From NCBI GenBank assembly GCA_018902765.1, contig JAHIQC010000260.1, positions 1-6,199 on the forward strand: 6,199 bases of DNA, in the 5' to 3' direction. The notes beneath the pieces were generated by a model that worked only from the letters and a program-made list of their open reading frames with translations, did no database searches and had not been told where the DNA came from. The position numbers and the translations under genes were made by a program. The stretch's first letter is position 1. Each line of letters begins with the position of its first letter. Shown here in pieces: positions 1-6,199 of the stretch. Source of the DNA: Actinomycetota bacterium. Lineage in GTDB: Bacteria > Actinomycetota > Coriobacteriia > Anaerosomatales > JAHIQC01.

Positions 1-1146
1 GAGGCCGCCAACATGGCCGGCTCCTTCAAGGACCGTCGCGCGAGCGTGAGCATCCACGTCGCACGCGAGAAGGGTTACGAAGGCGTCATCGCCGCCACCT
101 CGGGTAATTACGGCGCCGCCGTGTCGAGCCAGGCCGCACGCGCGAGCCTGAACTGCATCATCGTGCAAGAAGCGTTCGACTCCCGCCACGTGGGACAACC
201 CGAGATCGTCGAGAAGTCGCGCATCTGCGAGGCTCTGGGCGCCGAAGTCGTGAAACTCACCGTGGGCCCGGAGCTCTTCGTTCACATGCTCGAGCTGCTC
301 GATCAGACCGGCTACTTCGCAGCGTCGCTCTATTCGTCGTTCGGTATCTCGGGGATCGAGACCCTCGGTCTAGAAATCGCCGAGGAGATGACTGCTGTTA
401 CCGGCGCCCCACCCGACTACTGTGTCATCACGCATGCGGGCGGCGGCAACACGACCGGGACGGCGCGCGGCCTTAAGCGCGCGGGCGCCACGGGCACTCA
501 GATCGTCTCGGCGAGCGTGGACCTCTCGGGTCTGCATATGGCCAGCGACACCGATTTCAACCGCAAGAGCTTCACAACGGGCCACACGGGCTTCGGCGTG
601 CCATTCGCCACCTGGCCCGATCGTGCCGATGTGCCGCGTAACGCGGCTCGTCCGCTTCGCTACATGGACCGCTACCTCACCGTGAGCCAAGGCGAGGTCT
701 TCTACGTCACCGAGGCGATGTCCAAGCTCGAGGGACTCGAGCGCGGGCCGTCGGGTAACACCGCCATGGCGGCGGCCATCTCGCTTGCGCGCGAGGTGCC
801 GCGCGACGCGACCATCGTCGTGCAGGAGACCGAGTACACCGGTGCCGGCAAGCACCACTGGGCACAGCTCAACTTCGCCCGCGAGCAAGGCGTAGAGGTG
901 CGTGCCGGAGATCCGACCGAGAACGTGCCCGGCAAACTCATCGTCATCCCTGAGCGCTTCGAGCAGATCCGCGCAAAGGATTTCGATCTGGCCAAGATGC
1001 GCAGCAGCTACATCCGTAACGCGATGCGTGTCGCCGGCGACGAGTACACCCCGACCGCCGAGGACATCGAGTTCCTAGCCCAAGACACCAACAGCGACCC
1101 CGCAACGGTCGAGCAGACACTTGCCGCACTGAGGGCGCAGAAGTGA
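1..1146 (+). CDS. ortB: 2-amino-4-oxopentanoate (2-amino-4-ketopentanoate) thiolase, PLP-binding beta subunit OrtB, 5'-partial
   Basis: OrtB, with the small subunit OrtA, cleaves 2-amino-4-oxopentanoate with CoA to alanine and acetyl-CoA, the last step of oxidative ornithine fermentation in the cytoplasm. The frame is open from base 1, so the gene starts upstream; 381 residues are present and, from the family's usual size of about 470, roughly 90 N-terminal residues are missing. The fold is the threonine-synthase-like PLP type (fold II). Numbering from the first codon in the window, the SFKDR motif carries the expected PLP Schiff-base lysine (K10, bases 28-30), SGNYG (34-38) resembles the cofactor-contacting loop, GGGNTTG (147-153) is the glycine-rich phosphate loop, and GPSGNT lies at 249-254. 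An internal ATG at base 13 should not be taken as the start because it would split this PLP motif. By sequence alone it could be another threonine-synthase-like enzyme; adjacent oraSE makes OrtB much the likeliest. The stop is 11 bp from the convergent vapC stop. Confidence 0.9.
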   Translation, partial: EAANMAGSFKDRRASVSIHVAREKGYEGVIAATSGNYGAAVSSQAARASLNCIIVQEAFDSRHVGQPEIVEKSRICEALGAEVVKLTVGPELFVHMLELLDQTGYFAASLYSSFGISGIETLGLEIAEEMTAVTGAPPDYCVITHAGGGNTTGTARGLKRAGATGTQIVSASVDLSGLHMASDTDFNRKSFTTGHTGFGVPFATWPDRADVPRNAARPLRYMDRYLTVSQGEVFYVTEAMSKLEGLERGPSGNTAMAAAISLAREVPRDATIVVQETEYTGAGKHHWAQLNFAREQGVEVRAGDPTENVPGKLIVIPERFEQIRAKDFDLAKMRSSYIRNAMRVAGDEYTPTAEDIEFLAQDTNSDPATVEQTLAALRAQK

Positions 1147-1157
1147 TGAGCGAGGAA

Positions 1158-1577
1158 CTACAGAAGCCGAATGTCGACCTGTGCGTCGATGTTGGCGAAC
1201 GCGCGGCGATCGGCCGTGAGAAGCGGGCAATCAAGCTCAGAAGCGAGCTGGAGAAAGAGCGCATCGTAGACCGAGATGTTGTGGCGATAGGCCAGCGCAG
1301 TGGCGACGTGAACGCGTTGTACGGTCGTCGCGAACAGTTCGACGCCGAGCGACGCGAGTTGTTCAACCAGCACGAGGGCCTGCTTCGGATCGATGCGTCG
1401 GGAGTAGCGAAGGGCATTGGCGAGTTCGATGCTCAAAGTGGACGGCGCGGCGAGCATGCAGGTTCCGGTCCGGGACGCGTCGAGCAGCGCCTGAGCGTGC
1501 ACGACCGAGTCCTCATCGCTCGACACGAGCCACGTGAATGCCACAGAAGTGTCAACGACCAGCTTGGCGCTCACCAC
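1158..1577 (-). CDS. vapC: PIN-domain toxin, VapC family (type II toxin-antitoxin)
   Basis: A 139-residue protein, a typical VapC length, with the four acidic residues of the PIN nuclease active site: D9 in VVDTS, E51 in LSIEL, D105 in VYDALF and D123 in TADRR. VapC toxins are Mg-dependent ribonucleases that usually cleave tRNA or rRNA and are held inactive by a cognate antitoxin; the target of this one cannot be told from sequence. All catalytic residues are intact, so the toxin is probably functional. The start is GTG at 1577, overlapping the end of vapB by 7 nt; a second GTG at 1574 gives a GTGA overlap and 138 residues. A GGGGAG ribosome binding site (1583-1588, minus strand) suits either. 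It runs against the surrounding operon, and its stop lies 11 bp from the ortB stop with no obvious terminator hairpin between. The antisense frame on the plus strand is open for 270 codons but is a shadow. Confidence 0.9.
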   Translation of the reverse strand: MVSAKLVVDTSVAFTWLVSSDEDSVVHAQALLDASRTGTCMLAAPSTLSIELANALRYSRRIDPKQALVLVEQLASLGVELFATTVQRVHVATALAYRHNISVYDALFLQLASELDCPLLTADRRAFANIDAQVDIRLL

Positions 1578-1864
1578 GTGGACTCCCCGGATGCTCCGCG
1601 TGTCCGGTCTGTGCGCAATCGGTCCATCATTTCTTGGATGTCTTCGGGCGCCAGGCCCGCACCTATGCGCTTGAAGGTCGCCTCGGCGCGTTCGGCGTCC
1701 TTGCGTCGGCGCTCCTCGGCAGAGAGGTTCTTCACGTCCGCGACATACCGGGCGCTCGCTTCGGCGATCAACCCCGAGCGCGTCATGCCGAGATCCTCGG
1801 CCACGCCATCGATTTCGCTCACCAGATCCTCGGGAAGCGACACATTCACCTTGTACGCAGCCAT
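1571..1864 (-). CDS. vapB: Ribbon-helix-helix antitoxin, VapB/CopG-like
   Basis: A 97-residue protein directly upstream of and overlapping vapC, the normal antitoxin-then-toxin order. Residues 4-10 (YKVNVSL) form the beta strand expected of a ribbon-helix-helix DNA-binding domain. Helix 1 follows at about 11-25 (PEDLVSEIDGVAEDLG) and helix 2 at about 28-41, starting MTRSGLI. The charged C-terminal half (about 48-97, rich in E, R and K) is the usual toxin-wrapping part. Family antitoxins neutralise the PIN nuclease and repress their own promoter as a complex. The frame is open 37 codons further upstream to 1975, but ATG 1864 was chosen because the ribbon begins right after it, a GGTGGTG sequence sits 6 nt upstream, and the longer form would run through the promoter and operator. 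The exact antitoxin subfamily cannot be named from sequence alone. Confidence 0.88.
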   Translation of the reverse strand: MAAYKVNVSLPEDLVSEIDGVAEDLGMTRSGLIAEASARYVADVKNLSAEERRRKDAERAEATFKRIGAGLAPEDIQEMMDRLRTDRTRGASGESTW

Positions 1865-1870
1865 TAAGAA

Positions 1871-1877
1871 CACCACC
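1871..1877 (-). promoter_or_regulatory. Ribosome binding site of vapB
   Basis: On the minus strand this reads GGTGGTG, ending 6 nt before ATG 1864. It is an imperfect but well-spaced Shine-Dalgarno sequence and supports the shorter vapB start over the upstream in-frame ATGs. Confidence 0.5.
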
Positions 1878-1886
1878 CGCTCATCA

Positions 1887-1918
1887 GATACACGGTGTAG
1901 ATACACCAAGAGTGTATC
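1887..1918. promoter_or_regulatory. Probable VapB(C) operator: four TACAC/GTGTA half-sites
   Basis: Four copies of the pentamer TACAC or its complement GTGTA lie in 32 bp: TACAC at 1889-1893, GTGTA at 1895-1899, TACAC at 1902-1906 and GTGTA at 1912-1916. The central pair forms a perfect palindrome, GGTGTA-GA-TACACC (1894-1907), and the outer arms GATACAC (1887-1893) and GTGTATC (1912-1918) are also exact inverted complements. Ribbon-helix-helix dimers bind short half-sites in tandem or inverted arrays, and this array overlaps the predicted -10 box and transcription start of vapBC. Autorepression by VapB or VapBC is the inferred role. The same array lies 40 bp upstream of the oraS start. Confidence 0.7.
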
Positions 1919-1939
1919 CCTCCGCTCTGACATGCTCAA
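1911..1939 (-). promoter_or_regulatory. Predicted sigma70-type promoter of vapBC
   Basis: On the minus strand TTGAGC (1939-1934) is followed after exactly 17 bp by TACACT (1916-1911). Each hexamer matches 4 of 6 consensus positions. Transcription would begin near 1904, inside the palindromic half-site array, giving a short leader before vapB ATG at 1864. This is a prediction by eye. Confidence 0.5.
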
Positions 1940-1944
1940 CCGAC

Positions 1945-1950
1945 AGGAGG
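1945..1950 (+). promoter_or_regulatory. Ribosome binding site of oraS
   Basis: A perfect AGGAGG lies 8 nt upstream of the oraS ATG at 1959. It is the strongest Shine-Dalgarno sequence in the window and fixes the oraS start. It fits with oraS being the first gene after a break in the operon, where coupling to an upstream stop codon is unavailable. Confidence 0.85.
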
Positions 1951-1958
1951 CATAGCTC

Positions 1959-2321
1959 ATGGTCCGTGAGGACACATTCGACCATGCGCATCAGTATCTC
2001 TCGGGATTGACCGACGAGGAGCTGCAGATGCGCTTTTGGCACCTTACCGAGGAGATCGTGGAGCCGCTGGTCGAGCTCGCACGCACGCACACCTCGCCCT
2101 CGATCGAGCGCAGCGTGCTCATGCGTATGGGCATCGACACGCCCACGTGCGTGGCCGTGGTCGCTGAATGCGAGACTCGCGGGTTGCTCGGGCATGGCGC
2201 CGGGCACGTGGTCCTCGTGTGCATGCAGGCTTGGGATGTCGACGCGCCTACCGCCGCGCGCAAGCTGGCGGCCGGGAACGGCTGGGAGACTGTTGACGCG
2301 AAATGGGGGAGCACACGATGA
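1959..2321 (+). CDS. oraS: D-ornithine 4,5-aminomutase, small (S) subunit OraS
   Basis: OraS is the small subunit of the cytoplasmic adenosylcobalamin- and PLP-dependent mutase that moves the delta-amino group of D-ornithine to C4, giving 2,4-diaminopentanoate. The catalytic cofactors sit mainly on OraE, but OraS is needed for activity. At 120 residues it has the family's length (about 121). Recognisable family blocks are LTDEELQMRFW (17-27), the stretch containing TSPSIERSVLMRMG (45-58) and GLLGHGAGHVV (75-85), which resemble what I remember of the Clostridium sticklandii subunit. The start has a perfect AGGAGG 8 nt upstream. The stop overlaps the oraE start as ATGA. Unlike the usual arrangement, the gene is separated from ortB by 812 bp holding the inverted vapBC module. 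No convincing plus-strand promoter was found in the 94 bp before it. Confidence 0.93.
   Translation: MVREDTFDHAHQYLSGLTDEELQMRFWHLTEEIVEPLVELARTHTSPSIERSVLMRMGIDTPTCVAVVAECETRGLLGHGAGHVVLVCMQAWDVDAPTAARKLAAGNGWETVDAKWGSTR
2305..2311 (+). promoter_or_regulatory. Ribosome binding site of oraE, deciding its start
   Basis: GGGGGAG lies 6 nt upstream of ATG 2318, inside the end of oraS. The alternative in-frame ATG at 2303 has no purine-rich sequence at the right distance, so 2318 is preferred. Confidence 0.65.
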
Positions 2322-4528
2322 GCGATACGCTGCCGCCCCTGAAACCGAACGAGAAGCTCGACATCGCCGCGCTGCTCGACGGCATCGAGAACTACCGTCC
2401 GCGCAGACTCGGCTGGCACTGGCGCGAGAAGATCGTGAACCAGAAGCTCTACGAGTTTTGCTACCGGGAGACCTCCAAGGGCCTTGCCAACAGCATCCCG
2501 CTGCCAGCGGCGCACTACTTCGACGACATCGACCCGCAGCCGGACTGCGTCGTTACCACCGAGATCGCCTCGGGTCGCTTCGAGGACGACATCCGTCGCA
2601 TGCGCATGGCGGCCTGGCACGGCGCCGACCACATGATGGTCATCCGCACGGCGGGCCAAAGCCACATCGACGGGCTGCTCGAGGGCACACCCGAGGGCGT
2701 TGGGGGCGTCGCCGTCACCCGCAAGCAGGTGCGGGCCACGCGCCGCGCACTGGACCTCATCGAGGATGAGGTGGGTCGCCCCATCAACTTCCACAGCTAC
2801 GTCAGTGGCGTTGCCGGCCCCGAGATCGCCGTCATGTTCGCCGAGGAAGGCGTCAACGGCGCTCACCAGGACCCGCAGTACAACGTGCTGTACCGCAACA
2901 TCAACATGCATCGCAGCTTCGTGGACGCGGCCGTGGCCAAGCGCATCATGCGCTCGGTCCGCATGCTGCAGATCGATGGCGCGCACAACGCGAACGCAAC
3001 AGCGGTCAAAGCCTGGAAGGTCATGCCCGAGCTGCTCGTTCAGCACGCCATCAACTGCGCGTTCTCGGTGGCGGTCGGCATGCCCAAGGAGGACATCGCG
3101 CTCTCGACGGTCCCGCCCGACGCCGCTCCCGCGCCTTGTATGCGCATGGACCTGCCCTACGCGGTGGCGCTGCGAGATCTCTTCGGCGAGTACAAGATGC
3201 GGGCTCAGCAAAACACGCGCTACATGGAATCCGACGCGCGCGACGCGACCGTGAGCCACGTCATGAACCTCATGATCTCGCGGCTCACGAGCGCCGACAT
3301 CCAGTCGACCATCACGCCCGATGAGGGTCGCAACGTGCCGTGGCACTACAACAACATCCACGCGATCAACACCGCCAAGCAGTCGCTTTTGGGCATGGAC
3401 GGCATTCGCGACATGGTCAAGCTCGACCGCGAGAACCCGGAGCTTCGCAACAAGGTGCGCGAGCTCAAGGAGCGCGCGGTTCTGTTCCTCGAGGCGATGC
3501 TCGCCGATGGCGGGTACTTCGCCGGCGTTGAGGAGGCCTACTTCGTGGACTCGGGCGAGTACCCCGAGACCAACGACGACGGCATCCGCCGCACCGCTGA
3601 TGGCGGCCTTGCCGTGAACACCATCGTTGAGCGTGCCGACGACTACATGGCGCCCGTCTGCCACCACTTCGGCGTGAACAACCTGCCGAGGAGCGTCGAG
3701 AAGCCGTGCCATGCGATAGGCGGCTGCACGTTGTGTGATCGCGACAAGGTGCCGTTCATCGACGAGCTCGACCCCGAGGACAATGTGAACGTCCGCATGG
3801 CTCGAACCGCGAATCTGCGCGAAGGCGGGCTCATCAAGCCCGAGGTCGAGTGGGCCGGTGACGGGATCGTGGCCGTCACGATGTTTCTGCCGGTGTCCGA
3901 GCGTATCGCCGAGGCGGCAGCGCTCGAGATCGGCCGCTCCATGAACCTCACGGACGTCGAGGTCATTCACAAGCAGGTCATGCATCCCGCGGAAGGCACG
4001 CTGGTCGAGATCAAGGGCTGCCTCGATGTCGCCGTCGATCCGGCCACGCTCGTAATCACCGAGCCGGTCCTGCCGCTGTCCGACGAGGAGATCCGCGAGT
4101 TCGTCGCGACCAAGAACCTGCGCTGCATCGCGGCGACCGTGGGCATGGACGAGCACTCCGTGGGCATGCTCGAGATCGTCGACATCAAGCACGGCGGCCT
4201 TGAAAAGTGGGGCTTCACGTGCACATATTTGGGTACGTCGGTGTCGGTGGAGAAGGTGCTCGATGCGGCCATCGAACACGCCGCTCAGGTGGTGCTCATC
4301 TCCACGATCATCACGCACGGCGACATGCACCGCACCAACATGGAGAAGCTCGCAGACCTGGCCGTCGAGAAGGGCGTTCGCGACAAGCTGCTTCTCATCG
4401 CCGGCGGCACTCAGGTGACCGACGAGCAGGCCAAAGGCTGGGGCATGGACGCCGGCTTCGGCCGCCGCACCAAAGGTATCGATGTAGCTAGTTTCGTGGT
4501 CAAGACCATGCTTGCGAGAAAGATGTGA
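2318..4528 (+). CDS. oraE: D-ornithine 4,5-aminomutase, large (E) subunit OraE, B12- and PLP-binding
   Basis: OraE carries the active site of D-ornithine 4,5-aminomutase. The product is 736 residues (741 from ATG 2303). The PLP-side TIM-barrel region spans roughly residues 75-430, with the block [13 protein letters not shown] (82-94) near its start. The C-terminal Rossmann domain (about 595-736) binds adenosylcobalamin base-off through D611-E-H613-S-V-G616; H613 is the cobalt ligand. K624, exactly 11 residues later, matches the known H618/K629 pair of the C. sticklandii enzyme, in which this lysine binds PLP as a Schiff base. STI (657-659) and GG (691-692) stand in for the SxL and GG elements of B12 domains. 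Residues corresponding by alignment from memory to the substrate arginine R297 and to E338 are R295 and E336. The start overlaps oraS by ATGA and has GGGGGAG 6 nt upstream. A cysteine cluster at 464-473 is discussed as a finding. The large minus-strand frame beneath it is a shadow. Confidence 0.95.
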   Translation: MSDTLPPLKPNEKLDIAALLDGIENYRPRRLGWHWREKIVNQKLYEFCYRETSKGLANSIPLPAAHYFDDIDPQPDCVVTTEIASGRFEDDIRRMRMAAWHGADHMMVIRTAGQSHIDGLLEGTPEGVGGVAVTRKQVRATRRALDLIEDEVGRPINFHSYVSGVAGPEIAVMFAEEGVNGAHQDPQYNVLYRNINMHRSFVDAAVAKRIMRSVRMLQIDGAHNANATAVKAWKVMPELLVQHAINCAFSVAVGMPKEDIALSTVPPDAAPAPCMRMDLPYAVALRDLFGEYKMRAQQNTRYMESDARDATVSHVMNLMISRLTSADIQSTITPDEGRNVPWHYNNIHAINTAKQSLLGMDGIRDMVKLDRENPELRNKVRELKERAVLFLEAMLADGGYFAGVEEAYFVDSGEYPETNDDGIRRTADGGLAVNTIVERADDYMAPVCHHFGVNNLPRSVEKPCHAIGGCTLCDRDKVPFIDELDPEDNVNVRMARTANLREGGLIKPEVEWAGDGIVAVTMFLPVSERIAEAAALEIGRSMNLTDVEVIHKQVMHPAEGTLVEIKGCLDVAVDPATLVITEPVLPLSDEEIREFVATKNLRCIAATVGMDEHSVGMLEIVDIKHGGLEKWGFTCTYLGTSVSVEKVLDAAIEHAAQVVLISTIITHGDMHRTNMEKLADLAVEKGVRDKLLLIAGGTQVTDEQAKGWGMDAGFGRRTKGIDVASFVVKTMLARKM

Positions 4529-4533
4529 CCGCA

Positions 4534-5472
4534 ATGAACCACAGAAAGACAATTGTCGTCGCGCTCGGCGGAAACGCCCTGCTCAGACGCTCGGAGCCCA
4601 TGACCGCCGCGGCCCAGCGCGCCAACGTGCGCATCGCCTGCAAAGCCCTAGCTCCACTTGCCGAGGAGTACAACCTCGTCATCGCACACGGCAACGGACC
4701 ACAGGTCGGTCTCCTCGCGCTCCAGGCAGCGGCATATATGGACGTGGAGCCCTATCCGCTTGATGTCCTCGGCGCACAGACGCAAGGCATGATCGCTTAC
4801 ATGGTCGAGCAGGAGCTGGGTAACGTGTTGCCGCTCGAACACCCCATCGCGACGGTGCTCACCATGGTCGAAGTCGACCCGAACGATCCGGCCTTCGATG
4901 ACCCCACGAAGTTCGTCGGCCCCTGCTATGACGAAGCAAGCGCTCAGGAGCTCATCGATGCCAAGGGCTGGGTGTTCAAGAGGGACGGAGAAGCGTGGCG
5001 CAGGGTTGTGGCCTCGCCCGAGCCCAAGCAGGTCTTTGAGATAGCCCCCATACGCTGGCTTATGGAGAAGGGCACTGTCGTCATATGCGCCGGCGGCGGC
5101 GGTATCCCCACGGTCTACACGCCCGACGGCACCCGAACGCTCGTTGGCATCGAGGCGGTCATCGACAAGGATTTCGCTGCCGAGCTGCTCGCCGAGAAGC
5201 TCGATGCCGACATCTTCATCATGGCCACCGATGCCGAGGGCGTGTTCACGGACTGGGGTACCCCTGAGCAGAAGCTTCTCGGCTGTGTTACGCCGCGGGA
5301 ACTGGCGCTTCACGAGTTTCCCGCAGGCTCGATGGGACCCAAGGTCAAGGCCGCAGTTCGCTTCGTGAACGCAACAGGCAAGCGGGCCGCTATCGGCCGA
5401 CTCGAGGACATTACTGCCATCGCCCGAGGCGAGGTCGGCACCAACATCGTGCCACAGTGTGCCGATGAGTGA
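4534..5472 (+). CDS. arcC: Carbamate kinase
   Basis: Carbamate kinase transfers the phosphoryl group of carbamoyl phosphate to ADP, making ATP, ammonia and CO2; it is the energy-yielding end of the arginine deiminase pathway. The 312 residues match the family's length and carry its motifs in order: ALGGNA (10-15), HGNGPQVG (52-59), VVASPEP (158-164), [10 protein letters not shown] (185-194), [11 protein letters not shown] (210-220), TDAEGVFTD (232-240) and GSMGPK (265-270), ending with GTNI (302-305). These distinguish it from related amino-acid kinases such as acetylglutamate kinase. The start is ambiguous: GTG at 4525 overlaps the oraE stop as GTGA, but ATG 4534 lies better placed after the weak GAGAAAG (4516-4522) and gives the short family-like N-terminus, so it was chosen. 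Its place directly after oraE suggests that arginine or citrulline feeds the pathway, giving both ornithine and ATP. The stop overlaps the next gene by 8 nt. Confidence 0.94.
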   Translation: MNHRKTIVVALGGNALLRRSEPMTAAAQRANVRIACKALAPLAEEYNLVIAHGNGPQVGLLALQAAAYMDVEPYPLDVLGAQTQGMIAYMVEQELGNVLPLEHPIATVLTMVEVDPNDPAFDDPTKFVGPCYDEASAQELIDAKGWVFKRDGEAWRRVVASPEPKQVFEIAPIRWLMEKGTVVICAGGGGIPTVYTPDGTRTLVGIEAVIDKDFAAELLAEKLDADIFIMATDAEGVFTDWGTPEQKLLGCVTPRELALHEFPAGSMGPKVKAAVRFVNATGKRAAIGRLEDITAIARGEVGTNIVPQCADE

Positions 5473-6199
5473 CACGCGCCCCACGCTGGTGATCGACGCG
5501 CTTGTGGCCGAGATAGGCTCGACCACGACGGTCGTCTCGGCGTTCGGCGGGCTGGCTTCGTATCCGGCCACCACGCCACAGCTGTTGGGCCAGGGCTTCG
5601 CGCCCACAAGCGTGGCTGCGGGCGATGTCGGGGTCGGAGTTGCGGCCGCGCGCGCTTCGCTTGAGGCCACCCTGGGGCCGCTCGAGCCATCGGTGACGAT
5701 CGCCACTTCCTCGGCGGCGGGCGGTCTGCGCATGACCGTGCACGGCCTCACGCAGAAGATGACCGCCATGGCGGCGCGCGAGGCGGCGCTCGGTGCGGGC
5801 GGCGTGGTCGAGTACGTGACATCAGGGCGGCTGCGAGACGCTGATCTGGCACGCGTCGACCAGATCGCACCGGGACTCATCCTGCTCGCCGGCGGCGTGG
5901 AGGGTGGCGACACTGAGACGGTTCTGTATAACGCCGAGCGGCTCGCCACCATGAGCTCTCGGCCGATCATCGTGTATGCGGGCAACTCGCTCGTGGCTCC
6001 CGAGGCGCGCACGTTGCTCGAGAGGGCTGGCTTTCGCGTCCGCGTGACGAGCAACGTCTACCCCGGTATCGATGAACTGGACATCGTACCCGCGCGCGCG
6101 GTGATCCACGATGCCTTCGAGGAGCACATCACCCACGCGCCGGGCATGGAACGCATCGGCGAGTTCGTGAATGGCCACATTCTGCCGACGCCGGGCGCC
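5465..6199 (+). CDS. glmL: GlmL/MutL-family ATPase (OR-4 type), probable aminomutase accessory protein, 3'-partial
   Basis: The first 245 residues of a GlmL/MutL-family protein; the family runs to about 460 residues, so roughly half is present before the window ends. EIGSTTT (16-22) is the phosphate-1 motif of an actin/Hsp70-like ATPase. [11 protein letters not shown] (80-90) and [10 protein letters not shown] (140-149) are family blocks, and HITHAPGM (221-228) and PTPGA at the window end are also typical. Members sit beside B12-dependent mutases, next to glutamate mutase (GlmL) and in ornithine operons (OR-4), and are thought to act as chaperones or reactivases that exchange damaged cobalamin. 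Here the likely partner is OraSE. ATG 5465 overlaps the arcC stop by 8 nt and lacks a clear ribosome binding site, so translation is probably coupled. The name MutL used for this family is unrelated to the DNA mismatch-repair MutL. The specific client is inferred from context. Confidence 0.88.
   Translation, partial: MSDTRPTLVIDALVAEIGSTTTVVSAFGGLASYPATTPQLLGQGFAPTSVAAGDVGVGVAAARASLEATLGPLEPSVTIATSSAAGGLRMTVHGLTQKMTAMAAREAALGAGGVVEYVTSGRLRDADLARVDQIAPGLILLAGGVEGGDTETVLYNAERLATMSSRPIIVYAGNSLVAPEARTLLERAGFRVRVTSNVYPGIDELDIVPARAVIHDAFEEHITHAPGMERIGEFVNGHILPTPGA

Noticed and set aside
13..15. ATG at base 13 as the ortB start
   Set aside because: The frame is open to base 1 and the PLP lysine motif follows within a few residues, whereas the family has about 90 residues before it. 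The gene is truncated by the window edge.
1147..1157. A shared terminator between convergent ortB and vapC
   Set aside because: The 11 bp contain no inverted repeat or T-tract. Any terminator must lie within the coding sequences, and none was evident by eye.
1143..1955. A 270-codon plus-strand open frame filling almost exactly the gap between ortB and oraS
   Set aside because: It is antisense to vapC and vapB, both of which show clear family motifs. Its translation is arginine-rich low-complexity text typical of a GC-rich shadow and has no recognisable domain.
1865..1958. A plus-strand sigma70 promoter for oraS
   Set aside because: TAGATA (1898-1903) and GTATCC (1914-1919) resemble -10 boxes weakly, but neither has a -35-like hexamer at 16-18 bp. 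I cannot support one by eye.
1865..1975. A longer vapB beginning at the upstream ATG at 1975
   Set aside because: It would run through the promoter and operator array, overlap the oraS start and add 37 residues before the ribbon strand, which is normally at the very N-terminus.
1991..4552. An 853-codon minus-strand open frame opposite oraS and oraE
   Set aside because: Its translation is dominated by H, R, D, V and L in the pattern produced by reading the complement of GC-rich codons. oraE carries complete, ordered catalytic motifs on the other strand.
4648..6054. A 468-codon minus-strand open frame opposite arcC and the glmL-like gene
   Set aside because: Same reasoning: both plus-strand genes have unmistakable family motifs and this frame shows none.

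Overview
The window is most of an amino-acid fermentation operon from a GC-rich, probably strictly anaerobic bacterium. Codon third positions are dominated by G and C. Gene content is that of the oxidative Stickland branch for ornithine, known from Clostridium sticklandii and also present in anaerobes such as Coriobacteriia-type Actinobacteria and high-GC Firmicutes. The base composition argues against a low-GC Clostridium. The lineage is inferred, as no phylogenetic marker lies in the window.

Layout. Bases 1-1146 (+) hold the C-terminal four fifths of OrtB, the PLP subunit of 2-amino-4-oxopentanoate thiolase; its 5' end lies outside the window. Bases 1158-1864 (-) hold a two-gene type II toxin-antitoxin module: vapB (ribbon-helix-helix antitoxin), then vapC (PIN-domain toxin). 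A 94-bp gap (1865-1958) carries the probable vapBC promoter, a cluster of four TACAC/GTGTA half-sites that looks like the antitoxin operator, and the oraS ribosome binding site. Bases 1959-4528 (+) encode oraS and oraE, the two subunits of adenosylcobalamin/PLP-dependent D-ornithine 4,5-aminomutase. Bases 4534-5472 (+) encode a carbamate kinase. Bases 5465-6199 (+) encode the N-terminal half of a GlmL/MutL-family actin-like ATPase (the OR-4 type found in ornithine operons), cut by the window end. No stretch over 300 bases lacks a gene, and no RNA genes, insertion sequences or CRISPR repeats were seen.

How the genes work together. Carbamate kinase makes ATP from carbamoyl phosphate, which arises with ornithine when citrulline is split in the arginine deiminase pathway. 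D-ornithine is then rearranged by OraSE to 2,4-diaminopentanoate. An Ord dehydrogenase (not in the window) would oxidise this to 2-amino-4-oxopentanoate, which OrtAB cleaves with CoA to alanine and acetyl-CoA. The GlmL-like protein is probably a chaperone or reactivase for the B12 mutase. The plus-strand genes from oraS onward are tightly packed or overlapping, as in a translationally coupled operon.

The most unusual feature is the toxin-antitoxin module on the opposite strand between ortB and oraS, in a place where these two genes would normally be consecutive.
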